Source: JBGPJM01 sp041485385
Lineage (GTDB): Bacteria > Planctomycetota > Phycisphaerae > Phycisphaerales > UBA1924
NCBI GenBank assembly: GCA_041485385.1
Contig: JBGPJM010000061.1
Coordinates: forward strand, 1 to 22,649
Length of the DNA: 22,649 bases
Direction: 5' to 3'
The position numbers were made by a program, and so were the translations under genes. This document shows positions 8,167-14,295 of this stretch, in pieces. The first letter of the stretch is position 1, and each line of letters starts with the position of its first letter. The notes below the pieces were generated by a model that did not search any database, was not told where the DNA came from, and worked only from the letters and a program-made list of their open reading frames with translations.

Positions 8167-8211
8167 GAGTCTGGGCGTGCGACGTGCGCTCGTCCGTCGA
8201 GGGAAACATTC

Positions 8212-8841
8212 GTGAGCGCTCCCAAGCCATTCGAGGTCGCGCCCGCCGCCGCCGTGACGGAGTCCGGCGATCCTGCCGAGACCCGCGACCTGCTGCTGAC
8301 CATCTACGACGAGCTCAACCGCCTCGCGGCCGAGCGGACCGCCGCGCGCCCCGGTGGTGAGGACGGCGCATCCCTGGACGTCGAGTCGCTCGTGCACGAG
8401 GCCTATCTCGGCCTCATCGGCCAGGCCCCCGAGGACCATGCGGCGCATGCGCCGGAGGGAAGCGGGCGGTTCTTCACCGCCGCGGCCGAGGCCATGCGAC
8501 GCCTGCTGGTCAAGCGTGCCCATGCGCGGACCAACCACCTGCCCGCGCCGGGCGGGGGCCGGGCCCGCGTGTCGATCGACGAGATCGACATCGCCGACGA
8601 CGATAACCCCGCCGAACTGCTCGCGGTCGACGACGCGGTCTCGGCCCTGGAGGCCCACGACCGGCGCCTGGCGGAGATCGTCAAGCTCCGCTACTTCTCC
8701 GGCCTGAGCATCCCCCGCGCCGCCGCGGCCATGGGCATGGAGCCACGCGAGCTGGAGCGCCAGTGGGGCATCGCCCGCAACTGGCTGTTCGAGAGCCTCA
8801 CCGGCGAGCACCGGCCGAGGAAGCCCGCCGCGAGGCATTGA
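8212..8841 (+). CDS. ECF-type RNA polymerase sigma factor (planctomycete-type family)
   Basis: A 209-residue sigma factor of the ECF group that is strongly expanded in planctomycetes. Region 2 includes LLLTIYDELNRLAAER, SLVHEAYLGLIG and FFTAAAEAMRRLLVKRAHAR. Region 4 includes IVKLRYFSGLSIPRAAAAMGM and the recognition helix ERQWGIARNWLFESL. The start is GTG at 8212 because GAGGGA lies 7 nt upstream. An upstream in-frame ATG at 8026 would overlap mnmA and add about 62 residues with no family counterpart. No membrane anti-sigma factor or kinase adjoins it, so its control and regulon are unknown. It is convergent with the beta-helix/dockerin gene, 25 bp away. Confidence 0.88.
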   Translation: MSAPKPFEVAPAAAVTESGDPAETRDLLLTIYDELNRLAAERTAARPGGEDGASLDVESLVHEAYLGLIGQAPEDHAAHAPEGSGRFFTAAAEAMRRLLVKRAHARTNHLPAPGGGRARVSIDEIDIADDDNPAELLAVDDAVSALEAHDRRLAEIVKLRYFSGLSIPRAAAAMGMEPRELERQWGIARNWLFESLTGEHRPRKPAARH

Positions 8842-8855
8842 TCCCCCCTCTCTCG

Positions 8856-8871
8856 CGTGACGGCCGTCACG
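8856..8871. terminator. 16-bp perfect palindrome between convergent genes
   Basis: CGTGACGGCCGTCACG is fully self-complementary. It begins 15 bp after the sigma-factor stop and covers the TGA of the opposing gene. A 6-bp stem with a GGCC loop could form on either strand, so a bidirectional terminator is possible. There is no T run, and a protein-binding dyad is equally possible. Confidence 0.3.
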
Positions 8872-10051
8872 GGCACCCCGCGAAGAACGCCGCCAGGAAG
8901 TCGAAGAAATCCTGGCTGTTCACTAGCCCGGAACGGTTGAAGTCCGCGCCGGGATCGGCGCTGAAGAACGCGCCGAGGAAGTCGAAGAAGTCCTGGCTGT
9001 TGACGGTCCCGTTGTCGTTGAAGTCGGCCCGGCACGAGGTCCCCGCGAACTCGTAGGCGCCCATGTCCACGACCGGCGCGGGGCCGATGCCGATGTCGGG
9101 CGTGCCCGGGTCGTCGGCGTAGCGCGGCGCGGAGGTGGCGTCAACGGTCATGCCGGCCGGGAGCGCGCTGTTGTCGCCGGCGTCGATGCAGGGGGAGCCG
9201 CCACGGAGCGTCAGGTCGCCGGCCACGTCATCGTCGGTGCCCCACTCACCGTCGGGCCCAGGCGAGGGCGCCGCGGCGAAGCGCGGATCGATCGCGAGGT
9301 TGCCCTGGCCGGCGAAGCCGCCGTGCACGCAGGAGAACCGCACGTCCACCGGCCCCGCGCCGGCGAGCTCATCGGGAAAGTTGTTCCAGAGGATGCAGCC
9401 GGTCACGACGACCGGGCCGGTGAAGTCGTAGGTGTAGACACCGCCTCCGGCCCCCGCGCCGCCCCCGCCCCCGGCCTGGTTGGCGCCGAACGTGCAGTTG
9501 ATGATCGCCGGGCTGCTGAACGCCATGTTGTACACGCCCGCCCCGGTGTTGGCGGTGTTGCCGGCGAAGACGCATCCGACGAGGCGGGTCGTGGCGGAGT
9601 AGAAGTTCAGCACGCCCCCGCCCCAGCCCTGGATCTGGCTCAGCGCCGAGTTGCGGAGGAACTGGCAGTTGGTGACCCAGTTCGGGTCGGGGCCCTCGAC
9701 GTAGAGGCCGGCGCCGCCGAAGTCCGCGCCGTTGAGCTCGAAGCGGCACGTGTCGAAGCTCGACCGGCTGAAGTAGCTGGTCGCCCCGCCGCCGACGGGG
9801 AAGACGCCCGTTCGGGCGGTGTTGCTCAAGAACGTGCAATCGCTCACGTCGACGGTGGAGCCGAGGATGTAGAGCCCGCCCGCCTCTCGGGCGGTGTTGC
9901 GGAGGAAGAGGCAGTCCACGACGGTGCCGGCGGCTCCGTCGCTGAAGTACAGCCCGCCGCCGAGGGAGGCGCTGTTGTCGACGAACGCACACTCAACGAC
10001 CATGGGGCTGCCGCCCTCGAACCACGCGCCGCCGCCGCCGTTGCCGCCCCC
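8867..10051 (-). pseudogene. C-terminal part of the interrupted beta-helix protein: beta-helix end, choice-of-anchor Q-like region, GC-type dockerin
   Basis: This continues the frame of the upstream fragment directly after an in-frame TGA (10052-10054). The first codons after the stop extend the same Gly-rich linker, then beta-helix repeats resume, such as CAFVDNSASLGGGLYF, CLFLRNTAREAGGLY and CTFLSNTARTG. After the helix come LRGGSPCIDAGDNSALP and DIGIGPAPVVDMGAYEF, the signature of the choice-of-anchor Q domain. Last is a 55-residue dockerin-like tail (8870-9034) with two SQDFFDFL units ending AFFAGCP. The first ATG after the stop is at 10003 and has no signal peptide. If reinitiated there, the 378-residue product would stay in the cytoplasm. 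Read together with the upstream part, the gene would have 735 codons. Confidence 0.8.
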
Positions 10052-11074
10052 TCAGCCGCTCCCGCCTTGCACGCCCAGCGCCGCGCGGTTGCTCGTGAAC
10101 ACGCACGCCCCCAGCATCGGCGAGGCCTGGCTGGAGTACACCCCGCCGCCGCCGAGCCCCGCCTCGTTGTCCTGGAACGTGCACTCGTCCAGGCTCGTTT
10201 CGCTCCCGGGCGCGTTGTACAGGCCGGCGCCCAGGTTCGCGTGGTTGCCCAGGAAGACGCACCGCTCGATCGTCGCCCCGTGCATGCTGCGGGTGTAGGC
10301 CCCCCCGCCCTCGTTAGGCGTGGTGTTGTCGATGAACGCGCACTCCAGCGCCGACGTCTCCGAGTGGTGGTGGATGTACAGTCCGGCGCCGAACCCCGCG
10401 GCGTAGTTCCCCCGGAAGACGCAGTTCATGATGAGCGTCGTGTCGCCGTGGTCGTTCACCGCGCCGTGATTGCCGGACCAGTTGCGCGTGAAGGTGCAGT
10501 TGAGCACCCGCGGGGACGAGTAGTAGATGTTCAGGCCGCTCCCCTGGTCCTTGCTCTCGGGAAGGGCGCCGAAGCCCGGGCCGTCGGCGTGCCCGCCGGT
10601 GATCGTGAAGCCGTCCAGCACCGCTGTCGCGTCCACGTTCAGCGCGACGACGACCTGGTAGCAGTTGTCCCGCGAGTTCGCGAAGCCGTCGCCGTCGTCG
10701 CCCGCCAGGTCGCCGCTGAGGATCGTCGGGTGGGCCGCGAAGTCGCGCTGCGACCTCGAGGTCTCGTTGCCCGCGAACCCGCCGTAGAGCGCCACGCCGT
10801 CGCGGAGGAAGAACGAGACGGCGCGGTCGCCCGGGCCGGGGGCCGGCCTGTACGTCCCGGCGGCGACCCAGATCTCGTCGCCGGGCTCCGCGCCCGCGAG
10901 CCCCGCCTGGACCTCGGTGAACGCATCGGCCCAGGAGGCGCCGGTGCCGGCGCCGGTCGCCCCGGCCCGTACGAAGATGACGTCCGCGCCGGCGGGGGCG
11001 AATGCCGCCGCGCAGACGAGCGCCGCCGCGCCGGCCGTGCGCACCCGCCGCCTCGCTGAGCCCGAACACACCAT
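10052..11074 (-). CDS. N-terminal part of a secreted right-handed beta-helix protein, ended by a premature TGA
   Basis: A 340-residue product. Residues 1-30 form a signal peptide: arginines, then AGAAALVCAAAFAPAGA before DVIFVRAG. DVIFVRAGATGAGTGASWADAF is followed by EPGDEIWVAAGTYRP, the usual opening of secreted beta-helix proteins. From about residue 150, repeats of the type CTFxxN-A-GGGxY run to the end (CVFRGNYAAGFGAGLY, CVFLGNHANLGAGLY, CTFQDNEAGLGGGGVY). The frame stops in the middle of this array, at GVQGGSG-stop. The same frame continues beyond the stop to a dockerin. As it stands the product is a truncated helix with no anchor. The ATG has AAGGGCG upstream. The gene starts 32 bp after the methyltransferase stop on the same strand. 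Role unknown; such proteins often bind or cleave polysaccharide. Confidence 0.8.
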   Translation of the reverse strand: MVCSGSARRRVRTAGAAALVCAAAFAPAGADVIFVRAGATGAGTGASWADAFTEVQAGLAGAEPGDEIWVAAGTYRPAPGPGDRAVSFFLRDGVALYGGFAGNETSRSQRDFAAHPTILSGDLAGDDGDGFANSRDNCYQVVVALNVDATAVLDGFTITGGHADGPGFGALPESKDQGSGLNIYYSSPRVLNCTFTRNWSGNHGAVNDHGDTTLIMNCVFRGNYAAGFGAGLYIHHHSETSALECAFIDNTTPNEGGGAYTRSMHGATIERCVFLGNHANLGAGLYNAPGSETSLDECTFQDNEAGLGGGGVYSSQASPMLGACVFTSNRAALGVQGGSG

Positions 11075-11086
11075 GGTCGCCCTTGT

Positions 11087-11107
11087 ACCGGCGGGGCGGG
11101 TGCCGGT
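11087..11107 (-). terminator. Hairpin between the methyltransferase and beta-helix genes
   Basis: On the minus strand ACCGGC (11107-11102) and GCCGGT (11092-11087) form a 6-bp stem with a 9-nt loop, starting inside the methyltransferase TAA. It lies just before the beta-helix ribosome binding site. It could terminate the ribF operon or attenuate read-through; there is no T run. Confidence 0.25.
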
Positions 11108-12000
11108 TACCCGGTCCGCGCGCCCTCGTCCTTCTTCATGATGAACAGGTAGCTGAAACCCCGCAGGAAGAAGTTCCCCTCCTCCGCGGCCTTGTGCCAG
11201 TTGCCCCTGCTGAGCTTTTCATTGTGGCGCACGACGGCGATGATGTCCACAGGAATGAAGCGTTTCCGCAGGACCGAGAACAGCTCGAAGCCGATGGGCA
11301 TGAACAGCCCGCCCCGGGTGCCCTGGCTGGCCCGGCTCTGGGTGGCCCGGCTCTCCGAGCCGGGTCTCTCCTTCCGGTTCTGGGCGGCCCCCCTCTCCTC
11401 CCCTTTCTTCCTCCTCCACGAATCGCTGACATAGAGCCCCATGTAGCGCCGGTCCTTCAGAACGCGGTGGATCTCGCTGATGACGCCCTCCATGGCCTCG
11501 TAGTAGGCCCTGCCCGCGTCGTCACCCCCCGCGTCGAGCTTGCCGATGCAGCGGGGATCGGCCGAGTACTCCACGTGCGTGGAGTAGGGGGGGTCGATGA
11601 AGACGAAGTCGGCCTTGCCGTCCTCGAGAGGGAGCGCGCGGGCGTCGGCGCGGAAGATGTCGGGTCGGTCGGGCGGCGGGGAGAGGTCGTACCCGATGGC
11701 GCGGCGCTTCAGATCGCGGGCCACGTCGATCGTCGTCCCGCTCCCGCACATCGGGTCGACCACCAGGTCGTTCTCGCGCGTGTAGCGAGTGAGGAGCTGC
11801 CAGATCACCCAGCTGGGCGTGGCGCCGACGTACGCCTTGTCCCCCTGCATCGCCGAGCCGGACTCCGGCCCGTAGTGCTGGCTGGGGTACTCCCACAGCG
11901 TCGTGGTGAAGACCCGGAGGGGCGGCTTCCCGACCGGGAGAGGGGCGGCCGGGCGCCCCTTGTGCCGGCCCGCGTGTTTTTCCTCCCGTGCGGGCTTCAT
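11107..12000 (-). CDS. DNA methyltransferase (N6-adenine/N4-cytosine class), apparently solitary
   Basis: A 297-residue SAM-dependent methyltransferase. TTTLWEYPSQHYG (32-44) is an N-terminal family motif. The SAM-binding motif DPMCGSGTT is at 82-90 and the catalytic motif DPPYSTH at 136-142. The order (SAM motif, then DPPY) and lack of a separate target-recognition domain fit a compact DNA methylase. The C-terminus has GFELFSVLRKRF and GNWHKAAEEGNFFLRGFSYLFIM, which I recognise from a conserved solitary methylase family. Residues about 198-230 are a charged low-complexity insert between conserved strands, encoded by DNA with a strong palindrome. The ATG at 12000 overlaps the nrnA stop as ATGA, so translation is probably coupled. 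No restriction enzyme gene is in the window. An RNA target cannot be excluded. Confidence 0.75.
   Translation of the reverse strand: MKPAREEKHAGRHKGRPAAPLPVGKPPLRVFTTTLWEYPSQHYGPESGSAMQGDKAYVGATPSWVIWQLLTRYTRENDLVVDPMCGSGTTIDVARDLKRRAIGYDLSPPPDRPDIFRADARALPLEDGKADFVFIDPPYSTHVEYSADPRCIGKLDAGGDDAGRAYYEAMEGVISEIHRVLKDRRYMGLYVSDSWRRKKGEERGAAQNRKERPGSESRATQSRASQGTRGGLFMPIGFELFSVLRKRFIPVDIIAVVRHNEKLSRGNWHKAAEEGNFFLRGFSYLFIMKKDEGARTG
11328..11364. repeat. Direct repeat and palindrome inside the methyltransferase coding sequence
   Basis: TGGCCCGGCTCT occurs at 11328-11339 and 11343-11354. The second copy runs into the perfect hairpin CCCGGCTC-TCC-GAGCCGGG (11346-11364). The DNA encodes the low-complexity insert of the methyltransferase. 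It resembles a small palindromic element that has entered a gene in frame. Confidence 0.5.
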
Positions 12001-13094
12001 CGCAGCGCCCCGAGCACTTTCTGCTTCGCCTCGTCCATGCGCACGCCGACCATCTTGGCACCCGCGGCCTTGGCGTGCCCGCCGCCGCCCAGCTTCATCG
12101 TCGCCGCGTTCACGTCGACCGCGTCGGGGCCCGGCTTGCTCCGCATGCTGACCTTGGTCATCGGCGGGTCGCCTGGGGCGGTCTCGCCCTCGCTGATGAT
12201 GGCGACGACGCGGACGGTGGCGACGCTGAGGACCATGTCGGCGAACCCGCCGGTGTCGTTGCGGTCGGCGCCGCAGTCCTGGAAATCCTTCAGCGTGAGA
12301 CGCATGAGCGCGATCCGGTCGTTGTCGTGCAGCTCCAGTGTTGAGAGGGCACGTCCCAGAAGCTTCCAGCGCGCGGCGGTGTCCTGCTGCTCGATCAAGC
12401 CATACAGGCGGGTGTGGTCCACTCCGGTTTCCAGGAGCGATGCCGCGAGCCTCATCGTGGCGGGTTTGACGTTGGAGAGGCGGAACCAGCCCGTATCGGT
12501 CGCCAGGCCCAGGTAGAGGGGCTCGGCGATCTGGACGGGCAGTTTTTCCGCGGGCAGGCCCAGCAGCTCGCAGCACAGGGGCGCGACAACCTGGGCGGTG
12601 GCCGCGTCCGCGGTGCGGATGAGCCGTCGCGCACCGACCTCGCCGTCGCCGTGCAGGTGATGGTCGATCACGGCGGTGCGCGCCGCCAGCGGCTCAAGCC
12701 AGGCACGCATCTCGATGAGCTGCGGCCAGGTGCCGGTGTCCATCACCACGATCGCGTCGGGGAGGCGATCACGCTGCCACGGCTTCCCGTCCGCCGGCTC
12801 GGTCGGCCGGGCCGGAGCAAACTCGCGCCGGGCGGTGTCGCCGCCGATCTGGTCCAGCCATCGCGGGATCGGGCCGACGTACCACACTTCCGTCCGGAGC
12901 CCGATCCGGTCGAGCGTCCGCGCCAGCGCCAGCGTCGAGCCTGCCGCGTCGCCGTCCGGCTTGGAGTGCGTGAGCAGCACGGCCGTCCCGCACGCCTTCA
13001 GCCATGCGGCCAGCTCCGGCGCCGAGGTGTTGCACTCCCACGCCACCCGCGGGGAGCGGGGGTCTTCCTTCGTCGTTCCTGACGGCATGCTCAC
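11997..13094 (-). CDS. nrnA: NrnA-like DHH/DHHA1 phosphoesterase (oligoribonuclease / pAp phosphatase type)
   Basis: A 365-residue two-domain enzyme. The DHH domain shows THSKPDGDA (about 42-50), VVMDTG, VIDHH and LATDTGWF, which hold the metal ions. The DHHA1 domain ends with KLGGGGHAKAAGAKM, the substrate-binding GGGH motif. Characterised relatives degrade 2-5-nt RNA and dephosphorylate 3'-phosphoadenosine 5'-phosphate; the exact activity here is inferred. I place the start at GTG 13094, because AGGAGG (13102-13107) lies 7 nt upstream and the GTG overlaps the ribF stop as GTGA. An ATG six codons earlier would put the Shine-Dalgarno inside the coding sequence. It ends in an ATGA overlap with the methyltransferase. 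A cytosolic housekeeping enzyme. Confidence 0.85.
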   Translation of the reverse strand: MSMPSGTTKEDPRSPRVAWECNTSAPELAAWLKACGTAVLLTHSKPDGDAAGSTLALARTLDRIGLRTEVWYVGPIPRWLDQIGGDTARREFAPARPTEPADGKPWQRDRLPDAIVVMDTGTWPQLIEMRAWLEPLAARTAVIDHHLHGDGEVGARRLIRTADAATAQVVAPLCCELLGLPAEKLPVQIAEPLYLGLATDTGWFRLSNVKPATMRLAASLLETGVDHTRLYGLIEQQDTAARWKLLGRALSTLELHDNDRIALMRLTLKDFQDCGADRNDTGGFADMVLSVATVRVVAIISEGETAPGDPPMTKVSMRSKPGPDAVDVNAATMKLGGGGHAKAAGAKMVGVRMDEAKQKVLGALR

Positions 13095-14098
13095 GACGCG
13101 GCCTCCTGCCATGCCCGCCGCCCTCTCTCCGCGGCGATGATCTCCGCCGCGCGGCCGCAGTCGCGCTTCATCTGGTCGACGAGAGCGGCGACGGATTCGA
13201 ACTTCATCTGGTCGCGGAGCCAGGCCACGAGCTCGAGCTCGATCCCCCAGCCGTATTCCTGCAGCCCCTCGATGACGCCCGCCTGGCCCTCCTTTGCCCG
13301 CTGCCGGCGGGTCGGCGCGCCGATCAGGTGGGCCTCGACGGTGCGGTGGTGGTCGTCGAAGGTGGAGCGCTCGCCGACGTGTACCCCGGCCGGGAACTCG
13401 CGCCCGTCTTCAAGTCGCGCCAGCGCGGCGTAGACACCGTCGGCAGGGACGAGGCAGGCGGTCTGGAGGTTGGCGGTGGGGACGCCGATCGTGCGCCCGC
13501 GCCGGTCGCCGCGGACAACGACGCCCCCGAGCGAATAGGGCCGGCCGAGCACCACCGCGGCGTCGCGGACGCGCCCGTTGGAGACGAGCCAGCGAACAAT
13601 GGTGCTGGAGGCCGTGACGATCGTGTGGTCGGTGAGGACCGCCTCGACGGGGCCGACGATCTCGCACAGGAAGCCCAGCTCCGGGCCGAGCTGGCGCAGG
13701 GTGTCGATGGACCCTTCGCGGTGGCGCCCGAAGCGGAACGCGGCCCCCTCGACGATGGCCGCGGGCTTGTGCTCGCGGGCGAGGTTGCGCGCGAAGGTGG
13801 CGGCGTCCTGCGAAAAGAGAGCCTCCGAGGGGGCCACGCGGATGACACGGTCGGCGCCGGCGGATTCGAGCAGCCGGCGGCGCTGCTGGAAGGTGGTCAG
13901 GCGGGGCGGTTCGCACTCGGGGCGCAGGATGGAGAGGGGATGGGGGTCGAAGACCATGGCGACGACCTCGCCGCCCGACCCTCGTGCCCCCCCGCCCCGC
14001 TCTTCCGCCGATGCAGCCAGGGCGCGGGCGCGCTGGATCAGCGCGAGGTGGCCGACGTGCACGCCGTCGAAGGTCCCGATGGTCAACACCCGTCGCAC
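13091..14098 (-). CDS. ribF: RibF, bifunctional riboflavin kinase / FAD synthetase
   Basis: A 335-residue cytosolic enzyme making FMN and FAD from riboflavin. The N-terminal nucleotidyltransferase domain has TIGTFDGVHVGH (6-17), FDPHP and the flavin-binding EGAAFRFGRHREG. The C-terminal kinase domain starts near residue 185, with LGRPYSLGGVVVRGDRRGRTIGVPTANL and PADGVYA. The usual 'NIGxxPTF' stretch reads HVGERSTFDD, a mild divergence. The start is GTG (14096-14098). No in-frame start lies upstream before the hairpin-rich gap, and the N-terminus already matches the family. It leads a minus-strand operon with nrnA and the methyltransferase, with 4-base overlaps. No FMN riboswitch is recognisable in the 197 bp upstream. 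Confidence 0.93.
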   Translation of the reverse strand: MRRVLTIGTFDGVHVGHLALIQRARALAASAEERGGGARGSGGEVVAMVFDPHPLSILRPECEPPRLTTFQQRRRLLESAGADRVIRVAPSEALFSQDAATFARNLAREHKPAAIVEGAAFRFGRHREGSIDTLRQLGPELGFLCEIVGPVEAVLTDHTIVTASSTIVRWLVSNGRVRDAAVVLGRPYSLGGVVVRGDRRGRTIGVPTANLQTACLVPADGVYAALARLEDGREFPAGVHVGERSTFDDHHRTVEAHLIGAPTRRQRAKEGQAGVIEGLQEYGWGIELELVAWLRDQMKFESVAALVDQMKRDCGRAAEIIAAERGRRAWQEAAS

Positions 14099-14117
14099 TC
14101 TGGTCCGGTCTCCGTAG

Positions 14118-14137
14118 GGCCCGGGCGGCCCGGGGCC
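14118..14137. other. GC-rich inverted repeat in the ribF leader
   Basis: GGCCCGGG and CCCGGGGCC face each other across CGG, about 20 bp upstream of the ribF GTG. With one bulged G this makes a strong 8-bp stem. It may affect ribF translation or end the upstream kinase transcript. In a GC-rich genome chance is a fair alternative. Confidence 0.25.
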
Positions 14138-14295
14138 AAGTGCGAACGGTAGACAGGGTGGCGGGAGCGTGGCTTGCGAGGGCGCGAAATCTCTGCGCGG
14201 CCGGATCGTGTGGATGGGGGAGCGGCGGCGTTGCCGTGCCGCGCTGCGGGCGGGGAGGGGCGGTGGTTCCGGCGAGGCCGGGCGGTAACCGGTGG

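Noticed and set aside
8026..8211. Longer sigma factor starting at 8026
   Set aside because: It would overlap mnmA, add an Arg-rich stretch without family similarity, and ignore the well-placed Shine-Dalgarno before GTG 8212.
10052..10054. TGA read as a sense codon (recoding or selenocysteine)
   Set aside because: TGA ends many intact genes here (purQ, mnmA, hscB, nrnA). The site is in a Gly-rich loop where Sec has no role, and no SECIS-like hairpin was noticed.
11107..12000. Restriction-modification system
   Set aside because: No endonuclease or specificity gene is in the neighbourhood; the methyltransferase is coupled to housekeeping genes.
14099..14295. Possible FMN riboswitch upstream of ribF
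   Set aside because: The conserved RFN element blocks are absent; only one GC-rich hairpin is seen.
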